DNA of 64,000 nt from Agelas oroides (Eukaryota; Porifera; Demospongiae; Agelasida; Agelasidae). Under the pieces are notes generated by a model. It was not told the DNA's origin, ran no database searches, and worked only from the letters and a program-made list of their open reading frames with translations. Shown piece by piece: positions 42,401 through 57,400 of this stretch. The stretch is from assembly GCA_949130485.1 (NCBI GenBank), contig OX422185.1, positions 1,782,304 to 1,846,303 on the forward strand. The letters run 5' to 3'. Made by a program: the position numbers and the translations under genes. How positions within the stretch are numbered: position 1 is the stretch's first letter; each line of letters starts with the position of its first letter.

Positions 42401-45400
42401 ATGTAGACTTTTTCTCAGGCTCCACCCTGGTCACACTTGCAAAGTTTCCTATCTGTACTGAGTCATATTGTCTGTTAGCAAATACTACATTCATCATCGC
42501 ATGAAAACTGGCTCCACTGTCGTGCACTTCTTGAAAAGAACAACAAAAACAGGTCGTATTACACTCGCACTTGAATCTGAGTAAGCCAGCACAAGGAGTT
42601 GGAACTTCAATAAGAGCAGTTAATGTAGACCGTACTCACTCAACATTACGCTCCCTTCGATTATAAGCCCCCCTTACTGTTTGCATAAATTTGCTGTGGT
42701 ACATTTATTTCTAATTTACGCCCACCCTTGGCCAAAATGGAAAATTTTATAAGAAAAGAATAACTCTGCGACTCCGACAAACGAGAGGAAGGTTAGAACT
42801 CACCGTACCACCCTATATACAGTCTAGCTATGGCTACGTGGCGGCAAGTTCATAGCTAGCTGGTGGTGGTGCGAATACTGCATCGCGTTTTCTGACTGCA
42901 AACACTCTCGCGGCACCTTCATTGATAATTTTATGATCCTCTGCTCTGCAGAACTGAGCCACTATGAGCTTCATCGCAAGCCGTGACATTGCTGTTTCCC
43001 TTGCATGCTCCACAGCAAGGAAAGGGGGCGTATAAATGAGACTAATCACCATTATTCAATTATAAGCCCCTCATTCTTGTAGCTAAATCTAATAGGCAAA
43101 AAGGGGGTGTAATGTCGAGTATGGTATGTACATCAATCATGTGTAACTCTAATTGATGCACCCTCCACATTGCATCATACACAGATAATGAACCTACTAG
43201 ACTACTCCAGTAAAGGGCTACAAGGTGACCTAGCTGTGTTCAGTAGAGTGCCTGACCTAAAGTTGATGTGCGTTAACATTCTTATCACCTTCCAAAAATA
43301 TTTCCGACATACCATACCTCCTACACACACACACTACACTGACCCTACTCCCCCTCTCACACATTTACCTACACACATATGCACATCCACCCACACACAC
43401 ATACCCACCTACCACACATGCATGAATCATGCATGCACATCCACACCTACACCCCTACATACCAATTTCTTCAGGAGATTGTTCCTGTTCTTGCTGTGTT
43501 CTGGAGGACTCACTTTCCTGCAGTAATTCATCACATCAGAACACAACAATACCCAGTCATAACACTGATATTGTCTGAATAACTATATATTGGTCTGTCC
43601 CCTAACTACCCTTGAGTCCACTCATCACAGATTCTTTGATCCCAAGGCCTGTTCACTAATATTTCAAGTGTAAAACATTCACATCATAAAAGGTGGGTGC
43701 CTAAACTCACAACCCCACCTAAACTTCTGTGTAGCTCCTAAAGCAGTTCCTCTCCACCCACTTCATGCATTAAGGGGAGACATGTACTCCTCAGTCACCA
43801 AGACAAGTTCAACGATGATTCATGTGTGGAAGTCTAACATGTGAAAGAAATGGCAGCTATGATGTGTCTGTTAGTGTGGGTGCTGCTCCACTCTACACCA
43901 CAACTATCCTCAATGGTACAGTCTCACATACTTACCTCTAACATGTTTGGATCAGCAGCTCTCTTGAGGTATGCCACTACTTCCTCATTACCTCTAAAAG
44001 CTGCCCACTCCAGGGGAGTCCACTGATGGAAGCAAAACAATAACAAAGCAACACAAATACAACAAAGTGACTGATGTCTGGGCAAGGTGGTATACAGCTA
44101 ATTCTAATGCAAAGTCTCAATCTACTTTGCACAATACACATTCGGTATATACAGGACACCTTACTACTTGTGAATGAGGCTAACTCAGACTCAAGGAAGT
44201 GGTACTAATCTCAGTCACGCTTGTCTACACACTAATCTACTCTACTTCATGCAGCACTCATCTCTTATCTACTCCATGACAAACATTGGATACCAGACTG
44301 TATGTCTCCAATTTCCCTGTATGTTATAAAGCTTCCAAACAACAGTATTGTAAAACGTATGTTCTGATTTACAGACTGAGTGTCACACTAGCTGTGCACT
44401 GTACAATTACATGAACAAAATTGAGCTAATGAAGATGACCCAAAATGTTGTCAACAACAGTGTAATGTAAACATCCAATACACACCTTAATTAAGGCTGT
44501 GGAATGTGTTGGGACTTAGAGGCTACGGATTGTATGAGTACATATACTGATTGTGACTTGTGCATAATGCATCATTTTCGCTTGCCTGAAGGCTAATTAG
44601 TGATTTCAACAAGACATCCAAATGATTGTGTTTTGGTAACTAGTTACACAATCATGGATATACCAGTCTCTTTGCAGGTACCTGGGAACAAGGCTAACTC
44701 ATAACCTAATTAGCAGCATTCATCCTCAGCCAGTGCTACACTCCCGTTCACTTACATCCTCATTATCTTTGATGCAATAATCCACAATCAGTACTACAGT
44801 CTTATTCACTTACCCCTCCATTATCTTTGATATGAATGTCCCCTCCTGCACCAGTGATGTATTGCACCACATCAACACGACCTCCTATAGCAGCATAGTG
44901 TAGGGGAGTCCTCTGATGGGGAGAAGGAACCAAATTTGAACATGGTCCACCATGAATGTCCAGTTAGACTAGTTTACATGTACAAGTTCTGAAATGCAGT
45001 ATAACAGTGGTGCGTTGCAGAGTACATGCTTTAATTGGAAGTGCTGCAAAATGAATGATTTCGTTTGCCTGAATTCCATACACTAATTAGTAATATAGTC
45101 ACAATATTACACACAGTATACATGTACATGTTCAGGAACGTGGTCACGTAGCTGTGCATTGTATGACTATATGCACTAATTATAAGTACTGCAAATGAAC
45201 AGTTTTGCCGGACTTCCATATGTTAATTAGGAATGCAACATACTATAAGATTTTGAGAATAGGTTGTACAATGTAGCTGTGCATTGTATGACCACATGCA
45301 CTAATTAGAAGTACTGTAAGTGAATGATTTTACCTGACGTCCATATATTAATTAGTAATGCAACATTCTATAAGATTTTGAGAATAGTTTGCACAATGCC

Positions 45401-48400
45401 GAGTTGCCCTAATACACAGCTGGTTTTGAAATTGACCTATTGAAGGTGACTCAAAATGGTTTGAAGCTCCTCAACAACAGTGTGATGGAAACAACCAACA
45501 CACACCTTAATCAAAGCTGTAAAATGTGCTGGGATTGAGAGGCTATGAATTGTAAACACTTACTGCACATAATGTATGCTCAGTTTAGAATACAGCTGGC
45601 TATGATATAGCCTAATGAAAGTGACATGTTGAAGCTTCCCAAATAACATCAATGTAAACAGTTGCTACACACCTTGATACAGACTCTGGAATGTGGTGGG
45701 GTATAGTCACACTAGTTGGGCATTGTATGAGTACATTCACTAATGATTTCAACAAGGGTACATAAGTAACAATATTATGTTATTATATTATGTGTTGATG
45801 ATTGTATATAAATGTAGAAATTGAAGGTTATTCCATCGTGTATTTCAATCACTTGGCTACGTTCAAAGTGCCATACCGCTGAACTTCCATTAAGAGTGGG
45901 GTTCATATGCACTGTGTAGATGTGTGAATATCAAATGAGTCTACAAATCGTACATGAGCTCCATCCTTAATGGAAGTTCAGCGATACACCACTTCAAACG
46001 ATGCAATCAAGATATTCGACGGAATAATTTTCAATTCCTACATGGGACTGTCACAAATGAGAATTATTATTATGCTGTATTATGTGTTCATGATTGTATA
46101 ACTAACTACATGTAATTAGTAATACAATCATGAACAGTAGATATACCAGAAGGTGAGAAAGTAAACAAACTGTAAACATGGTCCCCCATAAATGTCCAAT
46201 TAGCTTACTATAAAATTGGCTTCAAAATTAGTGTAACGAGAGTGATACTTGAAAGCCTGCCATTGCACAAACTTCATACAGATTCTGGAATGTGGTATGG
46301 TAGTCACAATAGCCTGGCATAGTCGAGTACATGCACCCTTTGTAATTACTTGTATACTGAACAGACTAATTAGTGATACAGTTTCATCCACTTACCCCAG
46401 ACTGACTTTTGCTGTGAATGTTGGCTCCTTTCTGAACCAGGTGTTTCACAATGTGCAGATGGCCTTCCGTAGCTGCCCAGTGTAGGGGAGTCCACTGATG
46501 GAGAGTAAGAATATAACATGGTCTCCTGTGAATGTCCAGTTAGCCTAGTATACAACATGCTCAAGGTGACAAGCTACACAATGTAAGCATTGATACTCAC
46601 CTACAAACTAGCTGTGCAGTACATGTACTAACTGTAAGTAAAGGTTGCTACATTGCAAATTCTAAACTAGTTTCATCCTGTAACTACACCACGGCGATCC
46701 ACCATCTTGCAAATAATAAGAAATTTGCAGTACTAAGCATTTGACAGTAAACAATGTCTCCACTCTATGGTACAAAGGGCATAGTTACTTGTATTCATAG
46801 CATTTGTGGGAAACTATCACAACTTGTAATTGAACAGGAATGTGCCATGCCTTGTATTCTTAGTACAGTAAGCATTAGACAGTATAGTACTGATACGAGG
46901 GTACATCACTTGTAATGTAAGATATGACCTGTCATCTGAAGCTGTGTCACTACAGTTCTTGAGTTCACTTGCTACTAGCCATTACAAGCTTGCACACAAA
47001 CTGTACATAGCTGAAATTGTAGCATATATTTTTATTTGGCTATTTGTGGTGCTTCAATCAACATCAACTCTAAACAGCCGCACAAGTGATGTCAGTTTTA
47101 CTATAAAGTCATGACTTATAACTAGGGCATGTTGTAGTCGTCATGTAGTGGTCACGTAGCTGTGCAGTGTATGACTACATGCACTAATTAGAAGTACTGT
47201 AAGTGAATGATTTTGCCTGACTTCCGTATATTAATTAGTAATGCAACATACTATAAGATTTTGAGAATAGTTTGTACAATGCCGAGTTGCCCTAATACAC
47301 AGCTGGTTTTGAAATTGACCTTTCAAAATGTTGCCGGACTTCCATATGCTAATTAGTAACATAACTCACAATATTACCTTTACAATGCCAAGTTAGCCTA
47401 GTATACAGCCTAATGTGGAATTGAGCTAATCAAGGTGACCCAATATGTTGTCAACAACAGTGTAATGTAAACAGCCAAAACACACCTTAAGGCTGTGGAA
47501 TGTGTGATAATTAGCAATGCAACATACTATAAGATTAATTTGTACAATGCCGAGTTGCCCTAATACACAGCTGGTTTTGAAATTGACTTATTGAAGGTGA
47601 CTCAAAATGGTTTGAAGCTCCTCAACAACAGTGTGATGGAAACAGCCAACACACACCTTAATCAAAGCTGTAAAAAGTGCTGGGATTGAGAGGCTATGAA
47701 TTGTATACACTTATTGCACATAATGTATGCTCAGTTTAGAATACAGCTGGCTATGATATAGCCTAATGAAAGTGACATGTTGAAGCTTCCCAAATAACAT
47801 CAATGTAAACAGCTGCTACACACCTTGATACAGACTCTGGAATGTGGTGGGGTATAGTCACACTAGGCGGGCACTGTATGAGTACATGCACTAATGATTT
47901 CAACAAGGGTACATAAGTAAAAATATTATGTTATTATATTATGTGTTCATGATTGTATATAAATGTAGAAATTGAAGATTATTCCATCGTGTATTTCAAT
48001 CACTTGGCCACGTCCAAAGTGCCATACCGCTGAACTTCCATTAAGAGTGGGGTTCATACGCACTTTGTAGATGCGTGAATATCAAATGAGTCTACAAATC
48101 ATACATGAGCTCCATCCTTAATGGAAGTTCAGCGATACATCACTTCAAACGATGCAATCAAGATATTCGACAGAATAATTTTCAATTCTGACATGGGACT
48201 GTCACAAATGAGAATTATTATTATGCTATATTATGTGTTCATGATTGTATAACTAACTACATGTAATTAGTAATACAATCATGAACAATGGATATACCAG
48301 AAGGTGAGAAAGTAAACAAACCGTAAACATGGTCCCCCATAAACGTCCAGTTAGCCTACTATAAAATTGGCTGCAAAATTTGTGAAACCCTGTCAATGCA

Positions 48401-51400
48401 CAAACTTCATACAGATTCTGGAATGTGGTATGGTAGTCACAATAGCCTGGGATAGTTGAGTACATGCACCCTTTGTAATTACTTGTATACTGAACAGACT
48501 AATTAGTGATACAGTTTCATCCACTTACCCTAGACAGACTTTTGCTGTGAATGTTGGCTCCTTTCTGAACCAGGCATTTCACTGTGTGCAGATGGCCTCT
48601 ATTAGCTGCCCAGTGTAGGGGAGTCCTCTAATGGAGAGTAAGAATATAACATGGTCTCCTGTGAATGTCCAGTTAGCCTAGTATGCATGCTCAAGGTGAC
48701 AAGCTACACAATGTAAGCATTGATACACACCTACAAACTAGCTGTGCAGTACATGTACTAACTGTAAGTAAAGGTTGCTACATTGCAAATTTTAAACTAG
48801 TTTCATCCTGTAACTACACCACAGCAATCCACCATCTTGCAAATAATAAGAAATTTGCAGTACTAAGCATTTGACAGTAAACAATGTCTCCACTCTCTAT
48901 GGTACAAAGGGCATAGATACTTGTATTCATAGTATTTGTGGGAAACTATCACAACTTGTAATTGAACAGGAATGTGCCATGCCTTAGTATAGTAAGCATT
49001 AGACAGTATAGTACTGATAGGAGGTATATTACTTGTTACGCAAGATGTGACCAGTCATCTGAAGCTGTGTCACTACAGTTCTTGAGTTCACTTGCTACTA
49101 GCCATTACAAGCATGCACACAAACTGTACATAGCTGAAATTGTAGCACATACTTTTATTTGGCTATTTGTGGTGCTTCAATCAACATCAACTCTAAACAG
49201 CCGCACAAGCGATGTCAGCTTTACTATAAAGTCATGACTTATAACTACATTCACTACTGCCCTTCATCATTCATTACTACCCTTCATCATTCACTACTAC
49301 CCTTCATTCACTACTATACCCCTTCCGCATTTTTTATATACTACCCTTCATGACTAGGGCTTGTTGTAGTCGTCATGTAGTGGTCACATAGCTGAGCACT
49401 GTATGACTACATGTACTAATTAGAAGTACTGTAAGTGAATGATTTTGCCTGACTTCCGTATATTAATTAGTAATGCAACATTCTATAAGATTTTGAGAAT
49501 AGGTTGTACAATGCGAGTTGCCCTAATACACAGCTGGTTTTGAAATTTACTTATTGAAGGTGACTCAAAATGGTTTGAAGCTCCTCAACAACAGTGTGAT
49601 GGAAACAGCCAACACACACCTTAATCAAAGCAGTAAAATGTGCTGGGATTGAGAGGCTATGAATTGTAAGCACTTACTGCACATAATGTATGCTCAGTTT
49701 AGAATACAGCTGGCTATGATATAGCCTAATGAAAGTGACATGTTGAAGCTTCCCAAATAACATCAATGTAAACAGTTGCTACACACCTCGATACAGACTC
49801 TGGAATGTGGTGGGGTATAGTCACACTAGTTGGGCATTGTATGAGTACATTCACTAATGATTTCAACAAGGGTACATAAGTAACGATATTATGTTATTAT
49901 ATTATGTGCTGATGATTGTATATAAACATAGAAATTGAAGGTTATTCCATCGTGTATTTCAATCACTTGGCCACGTTCAAAGTGCCATACCGCTGAACTT
50001 CCATTAAGAGTGGGGTTCATATGCACTTTGTAGATGCGTGAGTATCAAATGAGTCTACAAATCGTGCATGAGCTCCATCCTTAATGGAAGTTCAGCGATA
50101 CACCACTTCAAACGATGCAATCAAAATATTCGACGGAATAATTTTCAATTCCGACATGGGACTGTCATAAATAAGAGTTATTATTATGTTGTATTATGTG
50201 TTCATGATTGTATAACTAACTACATGCAATTAGTAATACAATCATGAACAGTAGATATACCAGAAGGTGAGAAATTAAACAAACTGTAAACATGGTCCCC
50301 GATAAATGCCCAGTTAGCCTACTATAAAATTGGCTGCAAAATTTGTGTAACGAGAGTGATACTTGAAACTCTGTCAATGCACAAACTTCATACAGATTCT
50401 GGAATGTGGTATGGTAGTCACAATAGCCTGGCATAGTCGAGTACATGAACCCTTTGTAATTACTTGTATACTGAACAGACTAATTAGTGATACAGTTTCA
50501 TCCACTTACCCCTGACCAATCTTCACTGTGAATGTTTGCTCCTTTCTGAACCAGGCATTTCACTGTGTGCAGATGGCCGCTGTTAGCTGCCAGGTGTAGG
50601 GGAGTCCTCTAATGGAGAGTAAGAATATAACATGGTCTCGTGTCAATGTCCAGTTAGCCTAGTATACAGCATGCTTAAGGTGACAAGCTGCTCAATGTAA
50701 GCATTGATACACACCTACAAACTAGCTGTGCAGTACATGTACTAACTGTAAGTAAAGGTTGCTACATTGCAAATTCTAAACTAGTTTCATCCTGTAACTA
50801 CACCACAGCAATCCACCATCTTGCAAATAATAAGAAATTTGCAGTACTAAGCATTTGACAGTAAACAATGTCTCCACTCTATGGTACAAAGTGCATAGAT
50901 ACTTGTATTCATAGCATTTGTGGGAAACTATCACAACTTGTAATTGAACAGGAATGTGCCATGCCTTGTATTCTTAGTACAGTAAGCATTAGACAGTATA
51001 GCACTGATAGGAGGCTACATCACTTGTAATGTAAGATGTGACCTGTCATCTGAAGCTGTGTCACTACAGTTCTTGAGTTCACTTGCACCTAGCCATTACA
51101 AGCATGCACAAACTATACATAGCTGAAATTGTAGCGTATATATTTATTTGGCTATTTGCGGTGCTTCAATCAACATCAACTCTAAACAGCCGCACAAGTG
51201 ATGTCAGTTTTACTATAAAGTCATGACTTATAACTAGGGCATGTTGTAGTCGTCATGTAGTGGTCACGTAGCTGTGCATTGTATGACTACATGTACTAAT
51301 TAGAAGTACTGTAAGTGAATGATTTTGCCTGACTTCCGTATATTAATTAGTAGTGCAACATTCTATAAGATTTTGAGAATAGGTTGTACAATGCCGAGTT

Positions 51401-54400
51401 GACCTAATACACAGCTGGTTTTGAAATTGACCTATTGAAGGTGACTCAAAATGGTTTGAAGCTCCTCAACAACAGTGTGATGGAAACAGCCAACACACAC
51501 CTTAATCAAAGCTGTAAAAAGTGCTGGGATTGAGAGGCTATGAATTGTAAACACTTACTGCACATAATGTATGCTCAGTTTAGAATACAGCTGGCTATGA
51601 TATAGCCTAATGAGAGTGACATGTTGAAGCTTCCCAAATAACATCAATGTAAACAGTTGCTACACACCTTGATACAGACTCTGGAATGTGGTGGGGTATA
51701 GTTGGGCATTGTATGAGTACATGCACTAATGATTTCAACAAGGGTACATAAGTAACAATATTATGTTATTATATTATGTGTTGATGATTATATATAAATG
51801 TAGAAATTGAAGGTTATTCCATCGTGTATTTCAATCACTTGGCCACGTTCAAAGTGCCATACCACTGAACGTCCATTAAGAGTGGGGTTCATATGCACTT
51901 TGTAGATGCGTGAATACCAAATGAGTCTACAAATCGTGTATGAGCTCCATCCTTAATGGAAGTTCAGCGATACACCACTTCAAATGATGCAATCAAGATA
52001 TTGAACGGAATAATTTTCAATTCCGACATGGGACTGTCACAAATGAGAATTATTATTATGCTGTATTATGTGTTGTATAACTAACTACACGTAATTAGTA
52101 ATACAATCATGAACAGTAGATATACCAGAAGGTGAGAAAGTAAACAAACTGTAAACATGGTCCCCGATAAATGCCCAGTTAGCCTACTATAAAATTGGCT
52201 TCAAAATTAGTGTAACGAGAGTGATACTTGAAAGCTTGTCAATGCACAAACTTCATACAGATTCTGGAATGTGGTGGAGTATGTGAATAGTTGGGTACAC
52301 GTACTAACTGTAAAATTAATTTTTGCTTGTGTGACTTCCCAAGTAGTGTAATTATTGATTTCAACAAGACATTCTATACCACTACTAAACAGTTGATGTC
52401 AGTCAGGTACTCAGAAACAAGGTTAACTCACACTCCTACTAATCCACAGTCAGTAGTACAGTCTCATTGACTTACCCCAAAACCATCTTTGCTGTTGACT
52501 TCTGCTCCTTTCTCCACAAGGCACTTAACTGTGTTCACATGGCCTTTGTCAGCTGCCCAGTGTAGAGGAGACATCTGATGGGGAGAAAGAACAAGTATAG
52601 CATGGTCCACTAGTCCAGTTAGTCTAGTATACAGCTCGCTGCCATACTGAAGGTGTCAGCTACTCAATAATGGCAATGTAAGCATTGATACACACCTACG
52701 GATCAGCTGTGCAACATGTACTAACTGTAAGTAAAGGTTGCTACATCCTGAGCTTGACCTGTCATATCTAAGGAACATAGCCATTAAGCTATGTAGACCT
52801 CTCTCTGAATGCTGTGGATGGGAAGATGTTAGTTGCAAGTTCTAAACTAGTTAGATGATTCATCATCATGGGGTGAGCCTGAGCAAGCAGCAAACTGCTG
52901 ATTTACTGCTTTGTCATGGCACACAGCAGGATTTGTCACAATCAACTGTTTAAGCCAAATAAAATAATGCATATAAGTACAGTCCTCACCAGAGATAAAT
53001 ATATGTATCACATATGCCAGGCATTTCTCCAGCCAGGGCAGCTAACGTGGCTACACATGCATAGGCTAAGCTTTACACCGAAATCATGAGCTAAATTTCT
53101 GGCGTTTATGAGTCCCGTTTATGCGTGGCCTGCTACCTGAAGTGACCCAGTCAACCACTGTCCATATTAAATTTGTACCTCCTGTGAGCGGCCTGCCGTC
53201 GTCGGTAGAAGCACATACCAGTGCCACGCGTGCTTCAACTTCAGTCGTCTTTGCTCCGGGTCCCCAATGCTGGACTCTGACTAGACTGACAGTAGCCCTC
53301 CACTGGCCTTCACATGCCTCACACACGATATCTCAATATCGATCTTCGTTAAATATTTGAATGTGCTCATTTAAAATTTACGGTAAGTGGTCGGTCCTAG
53401 CATAGCTGGCCGTATACACACATGCATGCGCAATGCAGTCACGCTAGTGTGGGGCTCGCTCAGGCTTGTCCCAATTAGTTTCATCTTATAACTATACCAC
53501 AGAAATCTGCCATCTTGTCAATAATAATGAATTTGCTAAGCCTTGGACTCTTGCTCAATTAATGGCACATTACCCGTATTCATTGTATTCAGAGGAAACA
53601 ATTACGACTTGTAATTAGACCACAGGAATGTGCCATGTCTTGTATTCTTATTACTGGACAATAACAATGGCTACATTTATAGTACTGATAGGAGGGTACA
53701 TCACTTGTAATGTAAGATGTGACCTGTCATCTGAAGCTGTGTCACTACAGTTCTTGAGTTCACTTGCTCCAAGCCATTACAAGCATGCACAAACACTGTA
53801 CATAGCTGAAATTGTAGCATATAGTTCTGTTTCGTTACCGTAAAATTGGGATAATAGGCACCCACACAAAATAAGCACCCCATGAATATAGGCACCCATT
53901 TTGATTACAGCAACCACATCACATTACTAACCACCCATATAACTAGAAAATGTAGAACATTGTGGGGGCGAGCCTGAGCAAGCAGCTACTATGGCTACAT
54001 GCACATGAATAGACTAAGCTTCATCTGAATCACTAGCGTTTATGAGTGTCGTTATGCACGACCCTTACCTGAGGCGATCTCAACCCGGCGTGTATAATTT
54101 TGTATGGTCTGCGAGCAGTCTGCCGTTGATGGTCGGTCCGTAGCTGCTGCGACAAACAAGAAGTTAGGTGCCGTGCATGCTTAAACTTGAGCCGTCTCCA
54201 CTACGGTTGCCAACGCTGCACTCTGGCAGTAGCCCAGCATTACCCTTCACATGTTGAGGCTACCTACTAAGTGCACGAGGACGTTCAATTTTCGGGAAAT
54301 ATTTAAACGTGCATTTAAAGTTTACGGTATATGGCCGCAAGCAAGCACGTACGTACGTACGTAAACACACTTCCGCAATGCAGTCCCGCTAGTGTGGGGC

Positions 54401-57400
54401 TCACTCAGGCTCGCCCCAAAAATAGGCACCCCACAAAAGAGGCACTCGTTACTGCACAAACAGAAGTGCATTTGCTGAGTCGGCTTACAAACATAACAGC
54501 TAACTTTCACTACTGTCTATCTCCGATTGTAAGCAAGTTATGATAAAAATTAAACTTGAGGCAAGGCAATCATATCCAGGAATTAGCAAAACCCTTTCAC
54601 GGATTCGTTAGTTCCAAGCGCTTTACGTTGGTGGGTAGACTGCCGACTGAATCTGTGGTTTGAGAAAAGCTACGAACTTGGGACAAAAATTAGCAGAAAA
54701 GGAACCTCTATGTCAAAACCTTATCACAGCTAATTTGTTCCCACACACCTGTACGCACTAGAATACGCCAGTACAATATTACATTTGTTTTTAGCACCAC
54801 ATGAATATAAGCACCCCACAAATATAAGCACCCATTCTGGCTGCTAATTTTGAAAATAGGCACGGGTACCATTATATAAAAACGTGTTTATATAATGGTA
54901 TCTTAATCTTAACACGTGCTCGTGCTCCACGTTCACACTTGAAAAGTAGAGAGCAGGGAACTTCAAGTCTGCCTTGTGCCAGGTCAGCTGAATACTTCCT
55001 GCGCCCAGTTACTGTATACATTCATTCTATAGTACCTCCCCATTGCAAAAACAGCGGACACACCCGTGACACCTTTCGAGGCAAATGTCAGTTCCTTTTT
55101 CACAGCCACAGCATATCGGTCGGAGGCGTTTTTGGGCTCTCTTTCGCACACCAACGCCTTTCCAACCGCTGCCTCCCATACTTCTTTATATATGTGGTAG
55201 CCTCGAATACAACAATTCCTTTCAAAAAACTCTTCTGTGGCAGTGAATCTCTCCGTACGTTCTTCCCGGCTTCACACCTGCTCTAACACGTGCACGTGCC
55301 ATGCGAAAGCCGATTACGCAATACTAATAACGTACAAACGCTATGTTGCAAAATTTTCGTGTTAAAATATTTTCGTAGGACGTTGACCCCATGAAAATTT
55401 TTCAACACGAAAATTTTTCCAACGAAAATTTCCCAATTTACGGTATACAAATAGGATATCTTGTTGTCACATACTATAGTGCAGTCCTGCTTGTGTCAGT
55501 GCCTTTGGTTGTGTCATCCTGTACACTCTGGAGGCGACCAACAGTGTGTGTGTGCAACCTCCACAACATGCCCTGCTTGACATGTCCTAGTATAGAGGAT
55601 ATCTTGCTGGCTACTGTGTCACTGCATTTAGTATAGTGTTGTGTCTTACACACAAAACTGAATACAAGTTCAGTCAATAATAATATCATGTACCTCCACA
55701 CCAGAAGTTGGGATAGTAAGAATATCACTTACCTCCCAAAAGTCAGGATATTTAGGATGTTCAGGCACTCTTGACATGGTGTTGATATCTACAGGAGAAT
55801 AAGAGTCATCTGATCACTTCACAACTACTGGTATACATTCACAACTCTTAAGAACAACACTCAGTGAAGCCATAATACCAACATTATTAGAACTAAAGCT
55901 AATACATAATAGTTATTATCTTGCCCTAGGGATGCATGGTACTTTTACTTGTGGGTGTCAGGCTATCAATAAGTTTTAAGTATTGACAAATATAACCAGC
56001 CATAATGCCATATACTAAAGGTTGTACATAATCTTCCTAGGGTTTGTTATTTAGATATCATGGTCATCGTATATATTGGTGTGGGTTGGAGTATGCCCAT
56101 GTCCAACACCAATATGTATATAACCATGTATGTAAGACTAGGTATATAACCATATAACCAGCCATGCTATATATCACTACAATATCTCACTAAAGTCAGA
56201 ATGGTATAATATACATAGGGGGTTACATACTAGTGGGATAAGCCCAATACGTAATACCAGGAAAATATGACCCATTACCTTGGCAACACAACTGCTCAAA
56301 AGGTATTTGGGCAACATTTCATTTGTTGCCATGGTAACAGCTTACAATCAGCTGTAACTACTATCTCAATGTAAACAGTCAACCATGTACAAAGACAATT
56401 GTTGGAATCTGTAGAAGTGCACATGAAAACATGACTGTTGTAGCTAATGACAACTCAGAACATTGTCTCCTCAGATCAAGAGCTCTTGACCTAAGGATAT
56501 AACACAGTTATAACATTCTTAGTAAGTACGCACATAAGCAAGTTATATCAATCCCAAGAGACAGATGGTCATTTTATATATCGGTTATTTTATGCATGGT
56601 CGTTTTACGTATTGTGGTCTAGCTAGGTCCAACACCAGACCTAAAACTATAACCTGTTACCTAGGCAATGCAACTATTCAATAGTACATCAATTTAATAT
56701 GTTGCCATGGTAACAGGTTATAATCAGCTTTACTTGCTATATCAATGTATGTAAACACTCATGTACATACCATCATCATGTACATCTGTATATAGTCAAC
56801 TATTGACAAGATTTGTAGCCTCTAGAAGTGCACAATGGAAACATGATTGTAGCTAATGACAGGACAGAACACTGTCTCCTCAAGAGGCACTTGGTCTGTG
56901 GAAATTGTACATTCTTAGTAACGACATACACAGTCAGGTTTCTTCTACAGGCAGCACATCATGTGGCAACGCACAACAGCTAAGTCAAGAAGGTCATAAA
57001 ATGTCGTGACAGTAACAGTAGCCTGACATTGGAAACTATGAACAATGCATGTACTAACATTTATCTATACTACCAATTACTACTAAATGGTGGTTGGGGG
57101 AGGGAAAGGGGAAGCAGGGGCTTATGTCATTCACAAATACTTTGCCCTAGTCTGTCTTAGTAACTTGAAGTTATATCCCCTACTATACTTGCAGTATATC
57201 TTCTCCTTACCTACACACTTCTGAATAAGAGTCTCCACCACTGGATCAGATCCGATGAATGCAGCATAGCTCAGTGTACCATCTTCTTCCAGTAGTTCCT
57301 TCATCCTCTCACTGTTGTGGACAATCCTCTCCAGCTCATCAAGGTGGTGGTGGAAGGAGTCCATATCATTGCGTCTAATGTTTTCTTGGAGTGTCTTCAG

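Larger units (their letters stand above)
39610..43462 (-). other. Large intron with several transposons
   Basis: Intron between the linker exons. Contains the repeat family ending in GAGCCTGAGCGAGC (39672-40635, and inverted from about 41105), the TIR elements at 41625-41931 and 42638-43120, and a CA-rich tract (43320-43460). No exon seen inside. Confidence 0.6.
45141..52280 (-). repeat. Tandem duplication of ankyrin exon plus intron, about 2-kb period
   Basis: The marker TGGTCACGTAGCTGTGCA starts at 45141, 47149, 49381 and 51261 (spacing 2008, 2232 and 1880 bp). The first three units each contain, in order, 'agctggctatgatatagcc', a palindromic MITE half-pair, 'catacagattctggaatgtgg', one ankyrin exon and 'ttgcagtactaagcatttgac'. 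Intron identity is high by eye, while the exons differ at several codons. Confidence 0.9.

Noticed and set aside
55391-55636. ORF of 81 codons on the plus strand
   Set aside because: It starts in a foldback and runs through intron sequence antisense to the Roc-COR gene; no motif.
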